Below are positions 1 to 5,428 of a DNA stretch of 7,664 bases, piece by piece. The notes under the pieces are model-generated. The model did not search any database. It was not told the DNA's origin and worked only from the letters and a program-made list of their open reading frames with translations. This DNA is from JBDTOX01 sp039933015 (lineage in GTDB: Bacteria > Pseudomonadota > Gammaproteobacteria > Burkholderiales > Methylophilaceae): contig JBDTOX010000116.1 in assembly GCA_039933015.1 (NCBI GenBank), positions 1 to 7,664 on the forward strand, in the 5' to 3' direction. A program made the position numbers and the translations under genes. How positions within the stretch are numbered: position 1 is the first letter of the stretch; each line of letters starts with the position of its first letter.

Positions 1-2
1 TC

Positions 3-68
3 TGTGAATTTTTCAGGTATTTCATCTGGTCATTGCATAAGTTGAAGCGAAACCGCATCATGATTTAA
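3..68 (+). CDS. possible 3' end of an upstream gene (partial)
   Basis: The frame that starts at position 3 is open from the window edge to a TAA at 66-68 and encodes a basic, aromatic tail ending HKLKRNRIMI. The product cannot be named from 21 residues. It is only one candidate, because the other two forward frames close within the first 45 bases. The same frame stays open after the TAA until a second stop at 153-155 and encodes a strongly acidic stretch (KPEEEEEPAAS). The gene may therefore once have ended further right. Nothing here is diagnostic and the stretch could be non-coding. Confidence 0.25.
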   Translation, partial: CEFFRYFIWSLHKLKRNRIMI

Positions 69-178
69 GATAGCGTTCACGTATTGTCCATCCCTCACTT
101 GCACGCAGAAAAACCGGAAGAGGAAGAAGAACCTGCCGCATCCACACCGACTTAATTCAGCGCTCATTTAATTAATCT

Positions 179-490
179 ATGGAAATATTTTTGCTGATTA
201 CCGCAGGCATTGCCGCGTGGTTCTGGTTTGATAGCGTAACTGTACGCGAAGCTGCCGTTAACACCGGCCGTGATCTCGCTGAACGTTGCAGCCTGCAATT
301 GCTGGATGAAACGGTCGCTTGCAGCAAGCTGCGGCTCGGGCGCAATAGCCGCGGCCATATGCAACTCATGCGCACGTATGCTTTCGAGGTCAGCGCCAAC
401 GGCAGCGATCGTCTCTCATGCCATCTTGTCATGCTGGGCAACCATTTGCAGTCCTGGCATATACCACCATACCTGCAACCTCTACACTAA
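179..490 (+). CDS. DUF3301 family membrane-anchored small protein
   Basis: This 103-residue protein starts with a hydrophobic, aromatic-rich helix (residues 2-17, ending AAWFWFDS), which should anchor it in the inner membrane with a small cytoplasmic domain. The rest matches the DUF3301 pattern as I remember it: an Arg/Ala-rich helix, a Cys (C37), the LLDETVA segment, a basic strand, a R-x-Y-x-FE strand (RTYAFEV) and a C-terminal strand with G-N-x-L. Family members are about 95-105 residues, so it is full length. The function of the family is unknown to me. The ATG at 179 has no good Shine-Dalgarno sequence but is the only start that keeps the membrane helix. Its TAA lies three bases before the gluQ ATG, so the two genes are almost certainly cotranscribed and translationally coupled. 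Confidence 0.8.
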   Translation: MEIFLLITAGIAAWFWFDSVTVREAAVNTGRDLAERCSLQLLDETVACSKLRLGRNSRGHMQLMRTYAFEVSANGSDRLSCHLVMLGNHLQSWHIPPYLQPLH

Positions 491-493
491 TTG

Positions 494-1408
494 ATGTATC
501 AAGGCCGCTTCGCCCCCTCGCCTACCGGGCCACTGCACTTTGGTTCTCTGGTCGCAGCAGTCGCAAGCTATCTTGAAGCCCGAGCGCAGCAGGGTAAATG
601 GCTATTGCGCATGGAAGACCTGGATAAACCGCGCGAAATGCCCGGCGCCGCTGATGCTATTCTCAATGCGCTGGAAGCGTTTGGTTTTGAGTGGGACGGC
701 GGCATTGTGTACCAGAGCCAGCGGCGGGAAGCCTATGCCGAGGCATTGCTTACTCTGCAAAACAAGGGCCTGGTTTACCCCTGTGCCTGTTCGCGCAAAG
801 AAATTGCCGACTCTGCCTTGCACGGCATTGATGGGCTGGTTTATCCGGGTACTTGCCGTAACGGCCTGGCGGCAGACAAGACAGCTCGTGCCTGGCGCAT
901 CAAGGTGGAGGACCGTACACTCGCTTTCAACGACGCTATCCAAGGTGCCGTCAGCCAGAACCTGAGCACAGATATCGGTGATTTTGTACTGAAACGCGCC
1001 GATGGTTTTTACGCCTATCAGCTGGCCGTAGTGGTAGATGATGCCGAGCAAGGCATCACCCATGTACTACGTGGCGCCGATCTGCTCGACTCCACGCCGC
1101 GCCAGATATATCTGCAACAGGCGCTCGATTACCCTCTACCCGGCTATGCACATGTCCCGGTTGCGGCGAACAGCCAAGGTGAAAAGCTTAGCAAACAGAC
1201 GCTGGCGCAAGCCTTGGATACCAAAAAGCCAGGCACAGAACTATGGGATGCATTGAATTTTCTTGGGCAGCAGCCGCCAGCCGCATTACAACAGGCCGAT
1301 CTGGCAACCTTATGGGATTGGGCAAAAGCCCACTGGCATCTAACCTGGGTTCCACAACAGCGATCATTATTGGTAAATGGACATACACTCAAGCCAGCCC
1401 AAACTTAG
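494..1408 (+). CDS. gluQ: glutamyl-Q tRNA(Asp) synthetase
   Basis: GluQ-RS attaches glutamate to the queuosine at the wobble position of tRNA(Asp). It is a paralogue of the catalytic half of glutamyl-tRNA synthetase without an anticodon-binding domain. The 304-residue length fits this truncated form; a full GltX would be about 470-500. Visible signatures are the N-terminal RFAPSPTGPLHFGSL with the HIGH-equivalent at residues 13-18, the adenylate/glutamate pocket segment LLRMEDLD (37-44), and a zinc site C97-x-C99 ... Y117-x3-C121. That spacing is the same as C100, C102, Y120, C124 in the E. coli enzyme. The KMSKS-equivalent KLSKQ is at 231-235. An upstream in-frame TTG at 491 is possible, but the ATG at 494 gives the usual family start (MYQGRFAPSP). 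The gene follows DUF3301 by three bases. Presence of this enzyme implies the host makes queuosine. Confidence 0.95.
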   Translation: MYQGRFAPSPTGPLHFGSLVAAVASYLEARAQQGKWLLRMEDLDKPREMPGAADAILNALEAFGFEWDGGIVYQSQRREAYAEALLTLQNKGLVYPCACSRKEIADSALHGIDGLVYPGTCRNGLAADKTARAWRIKVEDRTLAFNDAIQGAVSQNLSTDIGDFVLKRADGFYAYQLAVVVDDAEQGITHVLRGADLLDSTPRQIYLQQALDYPLPGYAHVPVAANSQGEKLSKQTLAQALDTKKPGTELWDALNFLGQQPPAALQQADLATLWDWAKAHWHLTWVPQQRSLLVNGHTLKPAQT

Positions 1409-1543
1409 CCAGCCAAGGCCTGGCCTGGCCTGATGCTAGCGTGAACCCTCCGTAATCAACATAGCCCAAACTCAACATCTGAGCACTGGACCGAACATTA
1501 CGCTACAAGCCCCTCTTTCGGCAGTCGGGCAAAGCAGGGTAAA

Positions 1544-1552
1544 TGTTACAAT
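1544..1552 (+). promoter_or_regulatory. candidate extended -10 promoter of hslO
   Basis: The bases TGTTACAAT form an extended -10 element (TGn followed by TACAAT, one mismatch to TATAAT). No convincing -35 hexamer lies 16-18 bases upstream, which is tolerated for extended -10 promoters. The predicted transcription start, about seven bases after the hexamer, falls on the hslO ATG at 1559. There is no Shine-Dalgarno sequence between the two, so the message may be leaderless. This is inferred from sequence only. Confidence 0.45.
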
Positions 1553-1558
1553 TCGCCC

Positions 1559-2458
1559 ATGACAATCACTAGCCAACAAGACGCACTGCAACGCTTTGTG
1601 TTCGACAACACCCCTATACGCGGCAATATCGTGCACCTGAATCACACGTTCAATACCGCTTTGCAGCATCAAAACTGCCCGCCCGTATTGCGCACGGCAC
1701 TTGGCGAGCTCATGGCAGCCAGCGCCTTACTGGCTGCCACGCTCAAAATGCAGGGCGCACTGGTGCTACAGCTACAGGGAAAAGGTCCCGTCAAATTACT
1801 GGTAGTGGAATGCAACGCAGACCTCAGTATGCGCGCCACAGCCAAATGGGCGAGCGATTCATCCATAGACGAATTGTCTGCAGGCGATTTTGTTGACCTG
1901 ATTGGTGATGGCCACTTTGTCATCACGCTAGACCCCAAGGATGGCGCCCAGACATACCAGGGCATTGTGCCGCTCGAAGGCAATAGCATCAGCGAGATTT
2001 TGCAGAACTACATGCAGCGTTCCGAGCAGATTGATACACGCATCTGGCTGGCCTGCGACCAAGAGTCCGCCGCTGGCATGTTGCTGCAAAAGCTGCCAGA
2101 GCAACCCGAACAGGATGCAGATGCCTGGTCCAGGACCGGCCATCTGGCCGGGACCATGCGCCAGGAGGAGCTGCTGGGGCTGGAGCCTGAGGAGTTACTG
2201 CTAAGGCTCTTTAATCAGGAAGACATACGCCTATTTGATGCCCAGCCGGTCACATTCCATTGCAGTTGCTCCAGAAGCAGTGTCAGCGCCATGCTGCAAT
2301 TACTAGGTCAGCCAGAAGTAGAAAGCATCATCGAAGAACGCGGCAACATCGAAGTGCATTGCGACTTCTGCAACAAGAACTACGAGTTTGACAAGGTGGA
2401 TGTCGAACAGCTATTTAGTGTGAGTATGGTAGTGCCGGGCAGCCCAGCCAGGCATTAA
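1559..2458 (+). CDS. hslO: Hsp33 redox-regulated molecular chaperone
   Basis: Hsp33 is a cytoplasmic holdase that is switched on by oxidants: oxidation of four zinc-bound cysteines releases zinc, unfolds the C-terminal part and exposes a surface that binds unfolding proteins. The 299-residue length is normal. The N-terminal domain (about 1-180) contains the family-like strings RGNIVHLN, LLAATLKMQGALVLQLQGKGPV and GIVPLEGNSISEIL in the expected order. The C-terminal redox switch is intact with C235-x-C237 and C268-x2-C271, separated by 30 residues exactly as in E. coli Hsp33 (C232, C234, C265, C268). The gene stands alone on the + strand, 150 bases after gluQ. It ends 33 bases from the end of the convergent methyltransferase gene. 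No Shine-Dalgarno sequence precedes the ATG, consistent with the promoter placed directly upstream. Confidence 0.96.
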   Translation: MTITSQQDALQRFVFDNTPIRGNIVHLNHTFNTALQHQNCPPVLRTALGELMAASALLAATLKMQGALVLQLQGKGPVKLLVVECNADLSMRATAKWASDSSIDELSAGDFVDLIGDGHFVITLDPKDGAQTYQGIVPLEGNSISEILQNYMQRSEQIDTRIWLACDQESAAGMLLQKLPEQPEQDADAWSRTGHLAGTMRQEELLGLEPEELLLRLFNQEDIRLFDAQPVTFHCSCSRSSVSAMLQLLGQPEVESIIEERGNIEVHCDFCNKNYEFDKVDVEQLFSVSMVVPGSPARH

Positions 2459-2491
2459 GCCAGAAATTTAGATTTCCGCAGCGCCCACGGG

Positions 2492-3277
2492 CTAACAGCT
2501 GGTGCCCAGCACTTGTGTCTGGCGCACGCGTTCAAACAAGCATACCGCCGCCGCGGCAGCAGCATTCAGTGATTCCACATTGCCCGGCATGGGGATATGC
2601 ACGCGCTGACTGGCAGCATTGAGTACAGCATCGCTCAAACCAGACCCTTCATTACCGATGACAAAAGCCACAGGCTGCCTCAAATCCAGGGTGTAGAGCG
2701 ACTTGCCGTGCAAGCTGGTTGCCAGCGTTTGCCCGCTAAAGTCAGCTATCACTTGCAGCAGGTCGGCCCGCTCAATAATGGGCAGCACAAAATGGGCGCC
2801 CTGCCCGCCGCGCAAAGCCTTGGGCGACCACGCATCCGCACAGCCTTCCGATAAATAAACCGCATCCACGCCCGCAGCAGCGGCGGAGCGCAACATACTG
2901 CCGAGGTTACCGGGATCCTGGATATCTTCCAGCAATAAAACACAAACGGGCGCAGTCGGCACCGGCAATTGCGGTGTTTTCACCAAAGCCAGAATGCCGG
3001 TAGGTGTCGCTACGGGTGAAATTTCAGAAAACATGCCGGAGGTAAACATCACCTGCTTGGCTTCAGTCAAATCCTGCACCACATGCAGCACATCCGCCGA
3101 AAAGTCCCCTTCTGCCAGAATAAGCAGTTCCGGCTCGCCAAACACTGCAGCATAAGCCGCGACCAGATGCGCACCGTCCAACAGCGCCTGCCCTGCCTTG
3201 CGCCGTTCGCGCGACGAATCGGCCAGTTTCTTTAACTGCTTGAACAGGGGGTTATCGCGGGAGGTGATGAATTTCAT
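2492..3277 (-). CDS. TrmH/SpoU-family RNA 2'-O-ribose methyltransferase
   Basis: The 261-residue protein has the two-part build of this SPOUT family. An N-terminal substrate-binding domain (1-100, beginning with the usual ITSRDNPLFKQLKKL and a helix with RRKAGQALLDG) is followed by a trefoil-knot methyltransferase domain. Motif 1 is EDIQDPGNLGSMLR (117-130), with the conserved Asn124 and the catalytic Arg130. Motif 2 is FVIGNEGSGLS (205-215). Motif 3 is HIPMPGNVESLNAAAAAA (227-244), which forms the SAM-binding knot. The enzyme should methylate a ribose 2'-hydroxyl in rRNA or tRNA using SAM; which nucleotide cannot be told from sequence. The start MKFITSRDNP is typical although no Shine-Dalgarno sequence is visible. 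It is convergent with hslO, with no clear terminator in the 33 bases between them. Confidence 0.92.
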   Translation of the reverse strand: MKFITSRDNPLFKQLKKLADSSRERRKAGQALLDGAHLVAAYAAVFGEPELLILAEGDFSADVLHVVQDLTEAKQVMFTSGMFSEISPVATPTGILALVKTPQLPVPTAPVCVLLLEDIQDPGNLGSMLRSAAAAGVDAVYLSEGCADAWSPKALRGGQGAHFVLPIIERADLLQVIADFSGQTLATSLHGKSLYTLDLRQPVAFVIGNEGSGLSDAVLNAASQRVHIPMPGNVESLNAAAAAAVCLFERVRQTQVLGTSC

Positions 3278-3533
3278 AATTTATTTCGTAAATGTGCGAA
3301 CCGGGCATGGGAGTGACGCTAGTCTAAGTACCGGATGCATGGTTTAACTCCATCGAGACATGCGCTTCGGGTAGCTATTGTAATGCAAAATTCGGACATG
3401 CTTGCGCATAGGGTCCGGCCGCCTGGTGCTTAGGTGGCATCAGAAAATTATGCCCTGATGGGCAGCCCATTCACATTGCGGAGGCCGTAAGGGCCTCACT
3501 TGTGATGGTGTTTGTGCCGCAGGCACCTCTTAG
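3278..3533. other. long non-coding stretch upstream of the methyltransferase gene
   Basis: No open frame of note lies here. The first bases up to about 3300 must contain the promoter of the leftward methyltransferase gene, but I see no strong -10/-35 pair. From 3336 on the sequence is dense in short inverted and direct repeats. GACATGC occurs at 3357-3363 and again at 3395-3401, and ATGCGC at 3360-3365 is repeated inverted at 3404-3409. The right half consists of the hairpin series described separately. The stretch does not resemble its neighbours and may be the residue of an accessory element. Confidence 0.5.
3393..3526 (+). ncRNA. candidate structured RNA or hairpin array of unknown family
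   Basis: Five stem-loops follow each other almost without gaps. Hairpin 1 (3393-3417) pairs CGGACATGC with GCAT and GTCCG around the loop TTGC, with a three-base bulge. Hairpin 2 (3418-3438) has a seven-base-pair stem GCCGCCT/AGGTGGC and a seven-base loop. Hairpin 3 (3451-3464) is TGCCC-TGAT-GGGCA. Hairpin 4 (3467-3508) is an imperfect long stem: CCA-bulged T-TCACA with TGTGATGG outside and GAGGCC-GTAAG-GGCCTC inside. Hairpin 5 (3514-3526) is GTGCC-GCA-GGCAC. The one wobble pair, in hairpin 2, is G-T on the + strand and would be an A-C mismatch on the other, which weakly favours + transcription. I do not recognise a known RNA family; a decayed mobile element end is an alternative. Confidence 0.35.
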
Positions 3534-3572
3534 TTGCGAAGAAATGGCACCAGCGACTCCATCATTTTGCAC

Positions 3573-3770
3573 ATGAGTGCAGACGTTGACTGCCAAGTAG
3601 CAGTCGAAACGGCACTTCATCTTTTATCAAAAGCGCTATTCGGAGAGCCGGATTACATAGTTCTGCCCTCGTATGATTTTGCCAAAGTACGAAAAATAAA
3701 GGCTAGAGCAGTCACTAAGCACCAGCAGCAAATTACAAAAGGTGGACTGCCTCAATCGAAAGGGCATTAA
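3573..3770 (+). CDS. hypothetical small protein or gene remnant
   Basis: I do not recognise this 65-residue product. It begins MSADVDCQVAVETALHLLSK, which reads as an amphipathic helix. A GEPDYIVLPSYDF segment that could form a strand and turn follows, then a basic tail (KVRKIKARAVTKHQQQ). The frame can be extended up to a TTG at 3534, directly after a TAG, adding 13 residues. Neither start has a Shine-Dalgarno sequence. Codons such as AGA and ATA are used in a way unlike the flanking housekeeping genes. The same frame continues beyond its TAA into the next open stretch, so it may be a piece of a gene broken by a nonsense mutation. It sits between the hairpin array and the LysR gene. Confidence 0.3.
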   Translation: MSADVDCQVAVETALHLLSKALFGEPDYIVLPSYDFAKVRKIKARAVTKHQQQITKGGLPQSKGH

Positions 3771-3785
3771 TCGAGAGCTGTGAGG

Positions 3786-3902
3786 ATGGCTTCTACCCTA
3801 TGGCAACCAACATTTAGCCTTAGTGAATACGACAAGACAGCCGAGGAGCTCTATAGAGTGCATCAACGTTTTGACCAGTTTATTTCTTCACAGCTTCCTT
3901 GA
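3786..3902 (+). CDS. short open frame, possible gene fragment antisense to the lysR end
   Basis: The 38-codon frame reads MASTLWQPTFSLSEYDKTAE and continues with an acidic-to-amphipathic helix (ELYRVHQRFDQFI). This composition looks protein-like, with no low-complexity sequence, but matches nothing I recognise. A GAGG lies directly against the ATG, too close for a good ribosome binding site; a GTG at 3780 would be an alternative start. It is in the same frame as the open stretch ending at 3770, with only one stop between them. Its last 23 bases overlap the 3' end of the leftward LysR-type regulator gene. It may be the 5' part of a gene cut when the regulator region was joined here, or chance. 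Confidence 0.2.
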   Translation: MASTLWQPTFSLSEYDKTAEELYRVHQRFDQFISSQLP

Positions 3903-4764
3903 TGATCTTTGCAAGGTGCTTAACTCCAGGCCCGGCGAAGTCCGGGCTTGCAAGAATCACATAGAGCGGAAGTTCACGCACCCCCCCCTCCCACAATGGC
4001 AATGCTCTAAGTATTCCTGACCGAAGTTGATCCTTTATATGCTCCTCCGGTAACCAAGCAAACCCAAACCCCATGCTCACTGCCTCAATGCATGTCGCGA
4101 TGTTGCTGACAGTCCAGCGTTGATCGACCTCTACCGTGACAGCACTTCGATCCCTTTTGACCCCGGAATCCCGCACCACTACGTGCCGATAAGACTTCAA
4201 ATCGCGATAAGACAATTCTCGACCCATGTGATGAAGCGGATGATCTGCATGTGCAACCGCAATCAGCCTGACCCTCATTAACTGATCCCCCAGGAATCCT
4301 GGCGGCAATTGAGGCGAGATTGCCAAATCCGCCTCCCCTTTTAGTAATGCGTCAGAGGTCCCGCCCAATACAGATTCGATCAGTTCCACCCTAGTCTTCG
4401 GGCTTTCCTGGCCAAATCGGTCGAGGCAACGCAAAAGCAGGCTTGTCGGAAAGAGAATTTCTGCAGCAATGTGGATCACAGCCTCCCAGCCGGCTGACAA
4501 AGTGTGTGCTGCGGCTTCAAGGTCATTGGCTTCGTTGACTAGCGCGAGCGCCCGTCGATAGAGCATGTGGCCTGTAGGTGTCAGGATAGCCTTGCGACCC
4601 TGTATCTCGAAGGCCTTCACTCCCAGCAGCAATTCAATCTTCTGCACGGAATAGGTGACCGCAGATTGGCTTTTGAAGAGCTGTTCCGATGCTTGGGCGT
4701 AACCGCCAGCCTCTACGACCGCGATCAGAGATCTCCATTGTTCCAGGGTGATGTGAGATGACAT
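3880..4764 (-). CDS. LysR-type transcriptional regulator
   Basis: The 294-residue protein has the standard LysR build. A winged helix-turn-helix occupies residues 1-65: ITLEQWRSLIAVVEAGGYAQ, then ASEQLFKSQSAVTYSVQKIE as the recognition region, then a LTPTGHMLYRRA wing and linker start. A linker helix and a periplasmic-binding-protein-like effector domain (about 90-294) follow, with the usual GEADLAIS strand (143-150), HPL (175-177) and the EAVSMGFGFAWLPE segment (227-240). It binds DNA as a tetramer and responds to a small ligand I cannot name. It is divergent from the cytochrome b561 gene, with a LysR-type box in between, the classical layout for a regulator that represses itself and activates its neighbour. 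Codons near residues 258-262 contain a run of eight G (plus-strand C at 3981-3988), a possible slippage site. No Shine-Dalgarno sequence is visible. Confidence 0.93.
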   Translation of the reverse strand: MSSHITLEQWRSLIAVVEAGGYAQASEQLFKSQSAVTYSVQKIELLLGVKAFEIQGRKAILTPTGHMLYRRALALVNEANDLEAAAHTLSAGWEAVIHIAAEILFPTSLLLRCLDRFGQESPKTRVELIESVLGGTSDALLKGEADLAISPQLPPGFLGDQLMRVRLIAVAHADHPLHHMGRELSYRDLKSYRHVVVRDSGVKRDRSAVTVEVDQRWTVSNIATCIEAVSMGFGFAWLPEEHIKDQLRSGILRALPLWEGGVRELPLYVILASPDFAGPGVKHLAKIIKEAVKK

Positions 4765-4770
4765 TAATCA

Positions 4771-4785
4771 ATCTATAAATTAGAT
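4771..4785. promoter_or_regulatory. LysR-type regulator binding box
   Basis: The sequence ATCTATAAATTAGAT is a perfect 5-5-5 inverted repeat (ATCTA/TAGAT). It fits both forms of the LysR consensus: ATC-N9-GAT, and T-N11-A with T at 4772 and A at 4784. It lies 7 bases from the LysR start codon and covers the -35 position expected for the rightward promoter whose -10 is at 4803-4808. That the adjacent LysR protein binds here is inference from position and symmetry. Confidence 0.6.
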
Positions 4786-4800
4786 AAGTATTCACCAATT

Positions 4801-4806
4801 ATTATA
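4801..4806 (-). promoter_or_regulatory. candidate -10 element of the lysR gene
   Basis: Read on the - strand this is a perfect TATAAT. Transcription would start near 4794 and leave a leader of about 30 bases that contains the LysR-type box, so binding there would block the gene (autorepression). The -35 position, around 4824-4829, is weak. Confidence 0.4.
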
Positions 4807-4808
4807 CT
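4803..4808 (+). promoter_or_regulatory. candidate -10 element of the cytochrome b561 gene row
   Basis: TATACT matches the -10 consensus at five of six positions. A hexamer 17 bases upstream (4780-4785, TTAGAT) is a poor -35 and coincides with the right arm of the LysR-type box, as expected for an activator-dependent promoter. The element overlaps the opposed lysR -10, so the two promoters probably compete. Confidence 0.4.
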
Positions 4809-4810
4809 TT

Positions 4811-4823
4811 TTTATCTGATAAA
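4811..4823. repeat. perfect palindrome in the divergent spacer
   Basis: TTTATCTGATAAA is a 6-1-6 perfect inverted repeat just downstream of the rightward -10. AAGTAT (4786-4791) and ATACTT (4804-4809) form a further 6-base inverted pair to its left. It could be a second operator, either for the LysR protein or for another regulator; AT-richness makes chance symmetry possible. Confidence 0.35.
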
Positions 4824-4867
4824 TAAAATGTTTAATAGCGTCACACTAATTGATAAACAAAAATCCC

Positions 4868-5407
4868 ATGCAAGAAAGCCGTTACACCTTAACTGCCATT
4901 GCCCTGCATTGGGGCATGGCTTTGCTGCTGATCACGCTTTTTGCCGTCGGTTTCTATATGCATGAACTGCCTTTGTCGCCCTGGAAGTTGCAAATCTATT
5001 CCTGGCACAAGTGGGCGGGCGTCACTGCCTTCATGTTGGTGCTGATCCGACTGGGCTGGCGGATTGCCCATCGTCCACCTGAACTGCCTTGGAGCATGCC
5101 AAAAATGATGCAGTTAGGCGCCCATATCGGTCACGCCATCCTGTACCTGCTGATGATCGCGATCCCGCTCTCGGGTTGGTTGATGAGTTCGGCCAAAGGG
5201 TTCCAGACCGTTTATTTCGGTGTACTACCAATCCCAGATTTGCTGGAAAAGAACAAGGAACTAGGTGATTTGCTGCGCACCCTGCACATGAGCCTGAATT
5301 ACCTGCTGGCGGCCTTGGTAGTTGGGCATGCCGGTGCTGCGATCAAGCATCACCTGATCGACAAGGATGACGTATTGGCCCGCATGCTGTCATGGTGTGC
5401 TCGTTAA
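4868..5407 (+). CDS. cytochrome b561 family di-haem membrane protein
   Basis: This 179-residue protein has four transmembrane helices (about 12-32, 47-66, 85-106 and 140-160). It carries the histidines of bacterial b561: H14 in ALHWGMALL, H47 in YSWHKWAGV, H140 in LRTLHMSLNY and H154 in VVGHAGA. The spacing is nearly that of the E. coli CybB ligands (H13, H47, H137, H151), so two b haems are expected. Proteins of this family move electrons between quinol and a periplasmic partner. The ATG at 4868 gives the usual MQESRYTLTAIALHW start. An in-frame TTG at 4850 would add six residues but has no support. A YceI gene follows after about 20 bases, as in E. coli yceJ-yceI, so the periplasmic YceI proteins are likely functional partners. 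Confidence 0.92.
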   Translation: MQESRYTLTAIALHWGMALLLITLFAVGFYMHELPLSPWKLQIYSWHKWAGVTAFMLVLIRLGWRIAHRPPELPWSMPKMMQLGAHIGHAILYLLMIAIPLSGWLMSSAKGFQTVYFGVLPIPDLLEKNKELGDLLRTLHMSLNYLLAALVVGHAGAAIKHHLIDKDDVLARMLSWCAR

Positions 5408-5428
5408 GACTATTTAAGGAGAAATATG

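Noticed and set aside
602..1063. 153-codon open frame on the - strand inside gluQ
   Set aside because: Antisense shadow of a well-supported gene; composition lacks protein-like motifs and no ribosome site is visible.
1243..1455. 70-codon + frame overlapping the end of gluQ
   Set aside because: Overlaps the gluQ coding sequence in another frame, has no ribosome site and no family resemblance.
1409..1543. Terminator after gluQ
   Set aside because: Possible arms (CGTAAT/ATTACG, GCCC/GGGC) are short, have long loops and lack a T-run.
1669..1989. 106-codon open frame on the - strand inside hslO
   Set aside because: Shadow of Hsp33 codons; rich in Ser/Thr/Pro from reverse-reading and has no recognisable domain.
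2459..2491. Intrinsic bidirectional terminator between hslO and the methyltransferase gene
   Set aside because: Only a weak AT stem (GAAAT/ATTTC) and a four-pair GCCC/GGGC are present, without a T-run.
3342..3540. Integron attC site
   Set aside because: GTTTAAC at 3342-3348 fits the RYYYAAC core, but no matching GTTAAAC-type partner occurs at the right distance and no integrase is in the window.
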